Shown piece after piece: positions 9,356 to 19,440 of a stretch of 64,000 bases of DNA (its first letter is position 1; the number at the start of each line of letters is the position of its first letter). The stretch spans positions 310,001-374,000 of the forward strand of contig JAHDVF020001314.1 in assembly GCA_022606425.2 (NCBI GenBank), given 5' to 3'. Below the pieces are notes generated by a model. The model did no database searches and was not told the DNA's origin. It was given only the letters and a program-made list of their open reading frames with translations. The translations under genes were made by a program, and so were the position numbers. Source of the stretch: Lepidostoma basale (Eukaryota > Arthropoda > Insecta > Trichoptera > Lepidostomatidae).

Positions 9356-10207
9356 ATTCAATGCAGTAGAAATGAGATCTCTTAGACGAATGTGTAGACA
9401 CTCTGTGTATGATATTGTGTCAAACGGAAGTATAAGAAGTGAATGCGGTGAGAATGAAAGTGTTATGAACAAAATAATGAAAGGGTCGTTAAGATGGTTT
9501 GAAAACATGGAAAGAATGAGTAAAGACATAATGGTGAAGAAGGTATATGTAAACGACGTGAACGGAGCTAGAAATAGAGGAAGACCGAGGAAAACATGGT
9601 ACGGTCAAATCAATCAAATATTAAATGTCGGTCACGTGAGGAGTCGGAGAAATCTACGTGCGTGCATGACAAGATGTATGAATTATGAGGAAGAGAGAGA
9701 AGTCATGACATACGTAGCCGAGACGTGGACACTGACCAAAGGTCTAGTCTACAGATTCAGGGTCGCCCAGCGCGCCATGGAGAGAGCCATGCTTGGAATA
9801 AGCTTGAGGGACAGATTGAAAAACGAATTCAGTCGTCAACAAACCAAGGTGACTGAGGTGGCTCTGCGGATGGGCGGGCTGAAGTGGCGATGGGCTGGAC
9901 ATATCTGTCGGAGAACCGACGGTCGATGGGGGAGACGGGTTCTGGATTGGAGTGGCGCGTACAGGATTCCGCAGAGTTGGACGTCCCCCTGCCCGGTGGA
10001 CCGATGATCTGAAGAGGATTGCTGGACATAGATGGATGGCAGCGGCAATGGACAGGGGGCGGTGGCGGGCTTTGGGAGAGACCTACATTCAGCAGTGGAT
10101 GGCAGACGGCTGATGTTGATGAGAAAAGTATGTCAGGACAGAACAGTGTGCCATTCCATTCTTTCTGCCTACCTCGGAGAGACGGCGTGATGGTTAGTTA
10201 GTTAGTT
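9356..10207 (+). mobile_element. L-A1 copy split by L-B2
   Basis: The coding part 9364-9705 reads EMRSLRRMCRHSVYD, SECGENESVMNKIMKGSLRWF, NRGRPRKTWYGQINQ and breaks at EERE. It resumes at 10118 (AAAGTATGTCAGGACAGAAC) and ends with CTACCTCGGAGAGACGG and TTAG units. The 240-codon open frame 9285-10007 is a chance join of antisense L-A1, sense L-A1 and L-B2, not one protein. Confidence 0.85.
9706..10117 (+). mobile_element. L-B2 insertion in L-A1
   Basis: Reads CHDIRSRDVDTDQ-type frameshifted start (CATGACATACGTAGCCGAG), then AMLGISLRDRLKNEFSRQQTK, GLKWRWAGHICRRTDGRWGRR and ends near YIQQWMADG followed by GATGTTGATGAG. The same order is seen at 15120-15755. The junctions share AAGT only, so the duplication is short or lost. 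Confidence 0.8.
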
Positions 10208-10345
10208 CACATATCAAACGCCTCCAACCGGTTCATTACATTCACTTTCAGGGTCTGAGTTTCACAGCCATTTAGTAAAAGAGACCACATATAGTGGAAG
10301 ATTTAACCATTCTTTGTCGGAGTTTCAGGTTAAGATTATCGTTGC
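10208..10345 (-). mobile_element. L-D fragment
   Basis: The minus strand gives LLNGCETQTLKVNVMNRLEAFDM, matching the L-D copy at 6.5 kb. Both ends are lost. Confidence 0.65.
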
Positions 10346-10351
10346 GAAAGG

Positions 10352-10470
10352 AGGTTTTCGGCGTTTAGCAAACTACCTTATTAACACAATGCGAAGGCTG
10401 TCGCCTAATTAACGTATTGTTAGAAGCCGCCAGGAGTATTATTCCATTCTATATGCCAGAGAAATGACCA
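10352..10470 (-). mobile_element. Repeat R, partial copy 4
   Basis: In minus orientation: GGCATATAGAATGG, CTCCTGGCGGCTTCTAACAA, CTTCGCATTGTGTTAATAAG and GTAGTTTGCTAAACG, the same order as R at 13.4 and (minus) 48.6 kb. Only the 5' part is present. Confidence 0.75.
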
Positions 10471-10482
10471 GAATAATTACAA

Positions 10483-10555
10483 ATATTTGTAAATGTATAC
10501 TTATACCTGTATACGAAAATTTCGTATACAGGTATAAGTATACATTTACAAATAT
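10483..10555. repeat. Perfect 36-bp palindrome, one-base spacer
   Basis: ATATTTGTAAATGTATACTT... (10483-10518) is exactly repeated in inverse at 10520-10555 around a single A. It sits at the 5' edge of R copy 4, whose relative at 13370 starts with a related word (TATTTGTGAAATGTATACTT). Confidence 0.95.
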
Positions 10556-10837
10556 AAATAAACATGTATTTTTCCGCAGGTACGCCGCGTCCCGACTGAG
10601 GTTTTCCATGGTTCCCTCAGTTGTAAAACGAATGTCGGGATGCTAATTACATAGCCCATGGAACCACAACACAGGCACACTTACACTCTTAGTTAAACTC
10701 GCACACCAAATCACTAAAAATACAGATCACAACACCTTGAATATTTTTAAACCAAGGTATAATATAGAAAACACACAACTCAAGTAAAAAAAAAGCCACC
10801 TCCGGGATCCTTTTTTTAATTTTACTTATGATACCGT

Positions 10838-11165
10838 TTTGTATTCTATCATATAACGTTTTCCCGCACATTATTCTCAGTAATCTCATTTCTACGGCAT
10901 TAATTCTATTTTATTCCTTTTTTGCCAGCTCCAAGCTTCACTTCCATACATAAGCACTAGAACTCCATTGTGTACTGCCATCTTTGCTTTAGTTAATTTT
11001 TTTCTATTTACTGTGATGACTTTGAGAGCATAATAAATTTTGTTTTTAGCACCGTAAACACATCTCTTGTAAACATGCTTCCCAGATAAATAAATTCAGT
11101 AACTTGCTCCAGTTTCTCACAATTCGCGCTTTTGTCACAAATTGTCAAACATTCTTTTTTTTTTC
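10838..11165 (-). mobile_element. L-A3 internal fragment
   Basis: Minus strand: MRLLRIMCGKTLYDRI with upstream SLELAKK-like and VHNGVLVLMYGSEAW-like sequence, up to CDKSANCEKLEQVTEF. The 3' tail is missing. The MITE at 11170 closes it on the right. Confidence 0.65.
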
Positions 11166-11169
11166 AAAT

Positions 11170-11554
11170 CGTCACTCGAGAGTAAGAAGGTTCCAACTGA
11201 CAAAAGTAAAAAGCTGAGAAAAATGAAGTCAAAGTTTTGTTGCTTTCGGGTGTGCATCTTGGATTAAAAGGGTTTTATTCCAATTTTCATAGATTTTTTT
11301 ACCGAGAAACGTGTAAATTTTGTCTGGCAACAGTTGGAATAATAAAATTCTGTGTTTAAATGAATCCTTATTTAGTGAATCATGTGTTTTAAATGATCAG
11401 ATGGAACTTGATTCTTTTCGTAACATCAAAATGACGATACTATTACATGTTTTTTTTAATTGTACGTATAGATAAGGTTAGTAAGAACATTTTTCACGAA
11501 AAAAAGCCAAATGTGAAATTTTGTTAGTTGGAACCCTCTTACTCTCAGGTGACG
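11170..11554. mobile_element. MITE with ~35-bp inverted ends
   Basis: CGTCACTCGAGAGTAAGAAG at 11170 returns in inverse at 11554 as the complement of CGTCACCTGAGAGTAAGAGG, continuing GGTTCCAACTNACAAAA. AAAT lies on both sides (11166-11169 and 11555-11558), a possible 4-bp duplication. 385 bp, AT-rich interior, no coding. Superfamily unknown. Confidence 0.8.
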
Positions 11555-11558
11555 AAAT

Positions 11559-12403
11559 ACCATCTACTTAGACTTTATTTTATATTGAGTAAAATTTGCT
11601 AATTATTTTGCGTTAATAAATTTAAATAAATGAAATTTCACATACAACTCAATTCGAAGAGCGAAACCGGTTAGTTTTGACTAAAATATAGTGGTGCTAG
11701 TACGAAAAAATAACTGTTTTATTTATAGCGAATGATGTTTTCATAAGAAAAAAAATTTCACAAATATCATAGTAGTGCTTTCGACAAATGTTGTCCTTAT
11801 GCTGGTTTCGTGATATACGTTGGTGTTTTCATGACAGGAGCCAATTTTTCACAGAAAATCAAGCTACAAATCACACATTAGCGGTGAACGATGCGGACTT
11901 TTAGACAAGATAATCTCTTTTGTGACAAGCAACATCTTTCTGGTGAAAACATGATTAAATTATGTCACGTGATGGATTGAGCTGGTATAGCTGTTCTAAA
12001 TTTGATTTATTTTTATCACGTGGGGATAGTTGAGGAGGACATATCATGACGAAATTAATCAAATAAAAAAACTGTCATATTTTAAATAAAATAATAATAT
12101 ACTTTTAGTAATTTGTGAGCTTCGTCAGGGTGAGAGAGTAAACTAAATATAAAATTAGAGAACAACGTATGAAGAAAAAATATAAAATGGAGGGGAGAAA
12201 GAAGGGTACGAGAAAGTGGACGAATAGAATGTTAGAACGGCGAGTTATGCTCATTAGGGAAACATTATGGAGAATTTTTAATTCAGATTTTAGTGGCGGA
12301 GAGGGGAATTAATTGTTTTTTTAAGGAAATATTTAAAAATATTTTTAATGGGTCACATTGCTGAAATGGGACTATGAGAAATGTTAGTTTGATTATTAAT
12401 TCT
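11559..12403. other. No recognised gene
   Basis: AT-rich. GAAGAGCGAAACCGG at about 11657 resembles the GAAAC part of the hammerhead units, but no full core is present. Confidence 0.4.
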
Positions 12404-13145
12404 TCTTCTTCTTCTTCTTCAGCCTATTTCCATCCACTCCTGGACAAAGGCCTTCTCTATTCGCTTCCATGTCACTCTGTCTTGTGCAGACTGCTTCGAG
12501 GTTATTCCGACGTGTCTGTTCAGATCATCCTTCCACCGTAGTTGCGGTCGCCCTGCACACTTCTCTTTGCCGCCCACGGTCTCCAAGTCAGCAGTCTTCT
12601 TGTCCATTTTTCATCTGAGCTTCTGGCTACGTGACCTGCCCATTGCCATTTTAGAGTCGCCACCCGGTGGATGATGTCAGTGACCTTTGTTTTTTCTCTC
12701 ACCGTATCGTTTCTAACTCTGTATCTTAGGCTTATTCCTAACATGGCTCTTTCCATGGCTATTTGGGTCCCTCGTAGTTTCTCGGCACTTTGTTTGGACA
12801 ATGTTACAGTTTCAAGACCATAAATACCAACTGGCAGAACGCAAGCTTCTTAGACTTTTCGTTTTAGGTTGATCGGTATTTTCCGGTTTTTAAGGATGTA
12901 ACCCATGTTTCCGAAAGCTGACCATCTTAGTCCAATTCTTCTTTTTAGCTCTGCGGTTTGTTTATCTCGGCCCAATCGAATATTGTGTCCCAGGTATGTA
13001 TATCCTTGAACATTCTCAATTCTGTTGCTATCCACGTTGATTTCAAGCCTTTCTGTGCCAATCACCTCATTAATTAAGGGATTTTTAATTAAGGGTAGAT
13101 TATTTTTAAGGACTTTATTAATTTCTAATGCTTTCATATTATCTC
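12404..13145 (-). mobile_element. LINE 3' region, L-B
   Basis: Tail TTCTTC repeats at 12404-12420 (GAA on the coding strand). Three minus frames in sequence: 12850-13137 (RIENVQGYTYLGHNIRLGRD, ELKRRIGLRWSAFGNM), 12520-12801 (MERAMLGISLRYRVRNDTVR, LKWQWAGHVARSSDEKW) and 12419-12607 (DRVTWKRIEKAFVQEW). Frameshifts separate them. The reverse transcriptase core is missing. Same order as 62030-62682. Confidence 0.85.
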
Positions 13146-13179
13146 ATTTTAGACCCGGGGAATTTTTGTCAAGCATTGA

Positions 13180-14062
13180 ATGACCGTCACATTGTTTGTC
13201 CCGACATAGATCTCTCACTTCCTAAATATTCATACATTGTTTCATGCAAGCATGCCGATTTCTCCGATTCTTCATATGGGCGACGATTTAACTGATTTAA
13301 TTGTCCGACGTTTTCCTCAGTCTTCTTCTACATATTGTTTAGTTTACACTGTTAAAATACACTTTCTTATATTTGTGAAATGTATACTTATATCTTATTC
13401 TTTGGCGTATAAAATAGGAGTGGATACTCCAGGCGACTTCTAAACAGTGCGCTAGGAGGCGGTAGCCTCTTCGCATTGTGTTAATAAAGTAGTTTGCTAA
13501 ATGCTAAAACAATCATTCTTCATAGATGGCGTTAGTGGGTGGATTGTATAGATTAATCTTAAAAAATTAATTAGTACAATCAAATCTACATAGATGGCTA
13601 ACTGGAACTGACACGTGAAGATAGGTATGGATTTGGAGTATATATACAACTTCCAAAAATGTATCATGCATGATCATAATAACAATGGTGGAATGGGGAA
13701 TGTTGTAATTACATAAAGCGTGCGCTTAACCCAACCAATGACAGGTCATAAGTCCTGTAAACACCTTGATCATCCATATTCAGTTTCCAGTTTGTTTCTT
13801 CGTCTCTATTCAGATACAATTAAAAATTTAAATTACACTTTCTTAATTCATTCTTTCCATTTGTCCAAATTATCTCAATGACTCTTTTATTATTTTGTTC
13901 TAAACACTTAAATTCGCACTGCTTTCACATATCATATTTGCTTTTGACACTCTATCATATTTAAGATTTACTCATATTTAAGATACTCAGATTTACTCAT
14001 ATTTAAGAACGTTCTTCTCATAGATCTCATGTGTCCAAACCATCTTAATGACCCTATATAAG
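13180..14062 (-). mobile_element. Old L-A1 copy split by R
   Basis: The 13180-13369 part (no 3' tail) and the 13835-14062 part join in register after removing R. The second part has an internal triplication of ATTTAAGA(TACTCAG)ATTTACTC near 13970-14010. Decay is heavier than in most L-A copies. Confidence 0.75.
13370..13834 (+). mobile_element. Retroposon R, complete copy 1, 11-bp duplication
   Basis: ACACTTTCTTA at 13359-13369 and 13835-13845 flanks exactly 465 bp. Inside: GGCGTATAAAATAGGAGTGG, CTTCGCATTGTGTTAATAAA, CATAGATGGCG, GCTTAACCCAACCAATGACA and GGTCATAAGTCCTGTAAACA. The last bases are CTCTATTCAGATACAATTA. No frame. Copy 48277-48711 has a 14-bp duplication; variable duplication length points to retroposition. 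Confidence 0.85.
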
Positions 14063-14734
14063 GTATATCTCGTTGAAATAATATTATCGGTAATTTTGGT
14101 ACCTTATTATGAATACGGTTTTACTTATCTGACATTTAATGCATTGTTTATTGCTGGTGCAATATGCGCTCAGTTATACAAATTTATATGCACAAAGTAA
14201 TAAAATAAGTGATAAAGAAATACGTAAATAGATATGTATTGAATTTGTACTTAAATGAGAATCCCATATGACAGGTGTGGCGAACCTTTTTGGGTCCGCG
14301 TGCCAAAAATCCTCAAATATTATTTCTCGTTATGTGGCGTGCTTAACCTTTTAAGTACCGTGATGTTTTAAGTTTAGGAACACTCACATACCGCATGTTT
14401 TTAATTTTCTTCAAAAAATAGGGCTAATGGATTTTACGCATTATGTTTAAAGTTCTCATAAAATAATATATCAAGTTTAAATTTTCAAGTTGCATTATCG
14501 AAATTTCGTATATTTGATTTTTCTTTCATGGTTATCACAAGCATAAATAAATATAATTCTTACATTTTAATAAAAAATAAATAAAAATTCAATTTCCTAA
14601 GTATATATAATATTACACGTTACTATGGAATTACACAGTTTTAATTAATGCCTTAGCGTTCAATAAATTTATATGTATACATAAGATATTGGCACTATAA
14701 CTCAATAATGTATTGCCATCTTTGCTTCAGTGGA
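14063..14734. other. No gene; lone hAT-like end at 14272
   Basis: CAGGTGTGGCGAACCTTTTT at 14272 followed by GGGTCCGCGTGCC has the look of a hAT left end. I could not find its right partner. The rest is AT-rich. Confidence 0.45.
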
Positions 14735-14877
14735 TATTTCTTATTATTATGATATCTGTAGGGTTTTTTATTATTATAATGGTTAACATCTGTAGGGTTT
14801 TCTTATTATTATAACTAACTAACTAACCATCACGTCGTATAACTAACTAACTAACCACATACTGCCACACTTTAACG

Positions 14878-15955
14878 CAGTGATTCCAAAAGTGGTCTAT
14901 GTAGACCCACAGGGGTCCACAACATCTTACAGTGGGTTTGCGACAGTTTAAAAAAAATGGGGGTCCACGAGATGTAAATAGGGGGCCAAGAGATGGTTCA
15001 AGTAAATTGGAGCCGAATATTGAAACGCTAAACGAATATCGAAGTCTTCGGCGACCTTTTTTTAGCTCATTCGGGAAAAATCGGAAGATGAAAAATTTGG
15101 ACAAGAATGTAATGAACATATTATCCCGAAATCAGTAGCCGCCGATGGGTCGGCTCTCGAAGTGGTACAAGAATACACATATCTTGGAGAAATCATATAC
15201 GAGTGAATTACGTAGAAAGAAGCCGATCGAAGAATTCAGTTAGGTTTGACGGCCTTTGGAAGATTACGTCATTTTCTCACTTCGAAAATACCACAATGCC
15301 TCAAGACTAAAGTCTTCAACCAGTGCGTTTTGCCAGTCATGACGTACGGAGCCGAGACGTGGACACTGAGAAAAGGTCTAGTCTAACGGTTTAAGGGTCG
15401 CCCAACGCGCCATGAAAAGATCCATGCTTGGAATAACATTGAGGGACAGATTTAGAAACGAATTTATTCGACAACAAACCAAGGTGACTGAGGTGGCTCT
15501 GAGGATGGGCGGGCTGAAGTGGCGATGGGCTAGCCATATCTGTCGGAGAACCGACGGCCGATGGGGGAGACGGGTTCTGGAGTGGAGACCGCGTACAGGA
15601 TTCCGCAGAGTTGGACGTCCCCCTGCCCGCTGGACCGACGATCTGAAGAAGATTGCTGGACATGGATGAATGGGAGCTGCAATGGATAGGAGGCGGTGGC
15701 GTGCTTTGAGAGAGGCCTACGTTCAGGAGTGGATGACAGACGGCTGATGATGATGATAATGGGCGATGGAAATCGTTGGCGACCTTTTTTTTATTTTAGC
15801 TCGACAGCGACCTTTTTTTTAGGTTCACAGCGACTTCCGGCAGCAACCTTTTTTTTAGCAATCAATTCAAAAAAACAATTAGAACAACTGGGGGTCTCCA
15901 CGAATTAAAAAAATTCGGCAAGGGGTCTACGGGATAAAAAGTTTGGGAACCTCTT
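14878..15955. mobile_element. hAT element hAT2, split by L-B2
   Basis: Left end CAGTGATTCCAAAAGTGG; right end, read in inverse, CAAGAGGTTCCCAAACTTTT. Flanks CTTTAACG and CTTAACCG are a degraded 8-bp duplication of the SINE-T sequence CTTTAACCG. Inside are GGGGGTCCACGAGATG and GGCGACCTTTTTTT words also present in 42036-42281. No transposase. Confidence 0.7.
15120..15755 (+). mobile_element. LINE 3' region, L-B2
   Basis: Frameshifted reading: EYTYLGEIIYE, RRIQLGLTAFGRLRHFLTSK, LPVMTYGAETWTL, then MKRSMLGITLRDRFRNEFIR (frame 15412-15669), GLKWRWASHICRRTDGRWGRR, GRPPARWTDDLKK. Ends YVQEWMTDG and GATGATGATGAT, which gives the family its tail. It is the longer of the two L-B2 copies. Confidence 0.85.
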
Positions 15956-16080
15956 GCTTAACCGATGAGACACTCCATCCCTTCTCTTTTCGCCAAAATT
16001 TGTTTTCTTATTATAATTATGTCTGTAGGGTTTTCATATTATTATGATTTTCTTATTATTATTATATCTGTGGGGTTTTC

Positions 16081-16361
16081 AAGCAAACATGAATTAATTA
16101 AATTAGTCCTAATTGGTCGCTACTAGAAACACCCCCTCGTGAGGCATCCATTATAACGCGGACATGAATAATCACATTCGTCATGCCGGTTGACAGTAGT
16201 ACGTATGTACTGAAATCAATTTCACCCGAATTTTCATTTAAATTGGGGCATATCCACGTGACCCTTCCCTTCCAATCGATAGCCCTGTGATTTATTTAAT
16301 ATTAAATTACATATAGCCATTTGAATCGCCATTCGGGTCTGAATACAGCGACTACATTTTA
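16081..16361. other. No recognised feature
   Basis: No frame and no repeat partner noticed. Confidence 0.4.
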
Positions 16362-16800
16362 TCGCAGCTTAAAATGTGTTTCTATCAAAATAATTGTATT
16401 AAGTCGCAGCTTAATATATGTTTCTATCAAAATAATCGCAATACGTCGCAGTTTAAAATATGTTTCCATGAAAATAATCGCAGTGCGTCGCAGCCTAAAA
16501 TGTGTGTTTCTATTAAAATAATCGCAGTACGTTGCAGCTTAAAACATGTTTCAATCAAAATAATGGTAGTACGTCGCAGCTTAAAATATGTTTCTATCAA
16601 AATAATGGTAGTACATCGCAGCTTAAAATATGTTTCTATCAAAATAATCGCAATAAGTCGCAGCTTAAAATATGTTTCTATGAAAATAATGGCAGTATAT
16701 CGCAGCGTGAAATGTAATTCTATCAATATAATCGCAATACGTAGCAGCTTAAAATATGTTTCTATTAAAATAAAGCAGTACGTCGCAGCTTAAAATATGT
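16362..16800. repeat. 42-bp minisatellite, about 10.5 units
   Basis: Unit starts TCGCAGCTTAAAATATGTTT and continues CTATCAAAATAATCGCAGTACG with substitutions between copies. The length 42 is divisible by three, so frames of up to 139 codons stay open on the plus strand (16374-16793) and 99 on the minus strand. These are products of the repeat, not genes: both strands and two frames are open at once. Confidence 0.95.
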
Positions 16801-16895
16801 AAGAAAAAAGAAGATGCCTCCCCATGTGTTATTACTATAATTCTGAAAACGACACAAAGTCAGCAAAACCTTTCACCACATTGGCAAGAGATTAA

Positions 16896-17115
16896 AGGCA
16901 GAAACATACTATTAACACGCGACGTGGCGTGTTTACTCCCACCATCGGCAACACGTCGATCTAGTACGTCTGGATCGGGTGGCGTGTGCGCGTATGGCGT
17001 CGCGTCGGGTGTTCGTAGTGTGATTCTGTCCATAGAAAACAATACAATTTGATTCGACTCAACACGCATCACGTGGCATCGGGTGTTGTGGCGTGTTAAT
17101 AGTATGTTTCTGCCT
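16896..17115. mobile_element. MITE, 25-bp perfect inverted ends, TAA duplication
   Basis: AGGCAGAAACATACTATTAA plus CACGC at 16896-16920 is exactly inverted at 17091-17115. TAA flanks both sides (16893-16895 and 17116-17118), the target size and sequence type of PIF/Harbinger elements. 220 bp; the inside is GC-rich with repeated GGCGTG and GTCG words. No transposase in the window. Confidence 0.85.
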
Positions 17116-17351
17116 TAAGAAAGATAAGGCCGTTTTCAGAGAATATAAAAATAATTTACTAACCATTTTTATAAATCAGAACGGTAGGATTTGAAAGGAA
17201 TTTGATTTATATATATACATTTTTTCTTCTTTAGAGAGAATAAAACCATCGCAAATCCCCAATAAACTCCATAAATAAACTCAATAGTGTATATTTTGAC
17301 TGCCTAACGAATAGAAACCTTAAAATGTACATAACAAACATTATTTTAAAA
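17116..17351. other. No recognised feature
   Basis: AT-rich, no frame. Confidence 0.4.
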
Positions 17352-18345
17352 AAAAAACTAACCAACACGCCTTCTTTCCGAAGGGGTCACCAGAAATAAT
17401 GGACTGCCACACTTTTCTCTCCTGACGTACTTCTCTCGATTCCTCAACATTCATACATCGTGTCGTGCACGCACGTCGATTTCCCCGACTCCTCACGTGG
17501 CCGACATTCAATATTTGATTTATTTGATCGTGCCACGCTTCCCTCGGTCTTCCTCTATTTCTAGTTCCATTTCCATCATTAACGTGTCTGTCGATGGCAG
17601 CGAGCCTGACGAAACCGGTCGCTATCGAAATAAAGACAAAAGTGGAAGTTTTATTTAATTATTATTTAAAATGAACTTCCATCTAGAGATTTCAGTAAAA
17701 ACATTTGATTATATTAACATATACTTTTTACCATTCTTTCTTCATTCATTCTTTCCATGTGTCCAAACCATCTTAGATAATCCATTGTTTTGGCGGAAAC
17801 ACTTTGATATTTCAACATTATTAACTGTTTAAATAAATAAAAACTTTTTTATAAATATCACAATTGATTATATTATGGCGCGACAGCTGTTTCGCTTACC
17901 GATGTTATCATCGTCAGGTCTTACAATCGACTAGAAGTTTTGGAAAACTTTTATTTGATTGTAAGACCTGACGATGCTAACATCGGTTAGCGAAACAGCA
18001 TTTGCGATATAACAAACAAGCTTAATGATCCTTTCATTATTTGGTCATAACATTTTCATTCACACCGCATTCACTTCTTATATTTGCATTTGACACTCTA
18101 TCATATGCAGAATTATCACACATTCGTCTCAGAGGTCTCATTTTTACTGCATATATTCTGCTTTCATCCTTCTTTTGTCAGTTGTGTTTCACTTTCATTC
18201 ATAAGGGTCGGTACAAGAACACCATTGTGCACTGTGATTTTAGGTTTTTTTTATAAACTTTTGTATGCGATGTCAATTATAAGTGCACCATTCATTTTGT
18301 TGCCTGCCCCAACCCTTTTTTCAACATTGTACAACACTATTTTAG
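17352..18345 (-). mobile_element. L-A1 copy with two insertions
   Basis: Pieces 17352-17584 (3' tail to ATTAAC), 17708-17775 and 18021-18345 follow each other in L-A1 order. The first insertion (17585-17707) contains GCGAGCCTGACGAAACCGG and is flanked by ATTAAC. The second is the hammerhead unit at 17776. The coding content is broken by many stops. Confidence 0.8.
17776..18020. mobile_element. Hammerhead foldback unit, 4-bp duplication
   Basis: A 245-bp insertion between CTTA (17772-17775) and CTTA (18021-18024) in L-A1. Minus motif 17917-17881: CTGACGA, T, hairpin, GAAA, CAGCTG, TC, G. Plus motif 17968-18005: CTGACGA, T, GCTAAC/GTTAGC with loop ATCG, GAAACAGC, then a decayed end. A leading part GATAATCCATTGTTTTGG is shared with 20173. 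Stem I pairing is not evident here. Confidence 0.65.
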
Positions 18346-18367
18346 TGGAATTTTAAGAAATTGATAT

Positions 18368-19072
18368 TACGAAAACAAACAAACAAACCATCACGCCGTT
18401 TCTCCGCAGGGGTAGGTAGAGAGAATGGACCGCCACACTATTCTATCCTGGCAAACCTCTCTAGCTTCGCAGGGGTAGGCAGAGAGAATGGACCGCCACA
18501 CTACTCTATCCTGGTAAACCTCTCTAGCTTCCTCCACATTCATACAACGAGTCATACACGCACGTCGATTACTCCGACTTCTTACATGACCAACCTTTAA
18601 AATTTGATTAATTTGGTCATGCCATGTTTTTCTCGGTCTGCCTCGACATCGTACCCCATTTACATCATTAACGTATACTTTCTTAACCATTATTTCTCCA
18701 TCCATGCGTTCCATATGTCCGAACCAACGCAGCGATCCTTTCATAATTTTGTTCATAATACCTTCTTCCGCTCTACATTCCTTTCTTATATCAGCATTGT
18801 AGATTCTTTCGTATATCGTTCTACCACACATATACGTCTTAGGGACCTCATCTCTACCGCATTTATCCTGCTCTCATCCTTCTTCTGCCAGTCCCATGCT
18901 TCGCTTCCATACATTAGGGTTGGGACCAGAACTCCATTGTGAACGGCCGTTTTCGCTTTCATTGATAAATTATTGTTTCCAATAACTATTTTTAAAGCTC
19001 CATTCACTTTGTTACCCGCACCAACCCTTCTTTCGACGTCACTATCCGTTCGGCCATCTGCTGTGAACATGA
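18368..19072 (-). pseudogene. L-A2 copy with in-frame 63-bp duplication
   Basis: Minus frame 18391-18831 (146 codons) has MCGRTIYERIYNADIRKECR, EEGIMNKIMKGSLRWFGHM, NGVRCRGRPRKTWHDQINQ and ends SAYPCEAREVCQDRIVWRSI...CGETA: the last 21 codons are duplicated in tandem (18403-18530). Upstream, 18786-19072 gives DSDVERRVGAGNKVNGALK and VLVPTLMYGSEAWDWQKK. The tail is AAAC units (GTTT on the coding strand), unlike A1. Confidence 0.85.
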
Positions 19073-19440
19073 TATTCTTCTTCTTCTTTGCTAGCCTACT
19101 TCCCTCCACTGCTGGATATAGGCCTCTTCCGATTTCTTCCACTCGTCTCTATCCTGCCCCCTTTGTATCCAAGATTTTCCAACCCTTTTGATGATATCAT
19201 CGGTCTGTCTCCAACTGAGTATCCTGGGTGCCCATCTGTTGCCACGCTGTCTAGTCAAGTTTCCAGCCCATTGCCATTTCAATTTTGCCACTCGGTCCAT
19301 GACTTCAGCAACCCTAGTGCGGCGTCTGATTTCTTCATTCCTTATGCGGTCACGCAAGCTCACACCAAGTATCTGTCTTTCCATGGACCTCTGTGTACAT
19401 TTGAGCCTGTGGACACTTTTTGCTGTAAGAAATGATATTA
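19073..19440 (-). mobile_element. LINE 3' region, L-E
   Basis: Tail TTCTTCTTCTTC then minus frame 19091-19459: RSMERQILGVSLRDRIRNEE, RVAKLKWQWAGNLTRQRGNRW, SWRQTDDIIKRVGKSW, ending YIQQWREVG. A deletion removes the NRRSVGRPPMRW part seen at 47.2 kb. It sits directly against the L-A2 copy. Confidence 0.85.

Larger units (their letters stand above)
14827..15997 (-). mobile_element. SINE-T copy split by hAT2
   Basis: The 3' tail side (AACTAACTAACC...ACTGCCACACTTTAACG) ends at 14877. The rest of the 5' half resumes at about 15957 as TTAACCGATGAGACACTCCA and TCTCTTTTCGCC. An extra partial tail (14815-14840) lies in front, so two tails are stacked. Confidence 0.65.
14735..16080. repeat. AT-rich minisatellite split by a three-level nest
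   Basis: TTTTCTTATTATTATAA / ATCTGTAGGG units lie at 14735-14818 and again at 15998-16080. Between them is a SINE-T, split by hAT2, split in turn by L-B2. GTTTTCTTATTAT just inside both sides may be the SINE-T target duplication. Confidence 0.6.

Noticed and set aside
9285..10007. 240-codon open frame
   Set aside because: It joins antisense L-A1, sense L-A1 and L-B2 by chance; each part matches a repeat family on its own.
16362..16800. CRISPR-like array or repeat protein gene
   Set aside because: Units are head to tail without spacers, both strands are open, and no cas-like gene exists; it is a minisatellite in a eukaryotic context.
17595..17640. Hammerhead core in CCTGACGAAACCGG
   Set aside because: There is no hairpin between CTGACGA and AAAC; stem II is absent.
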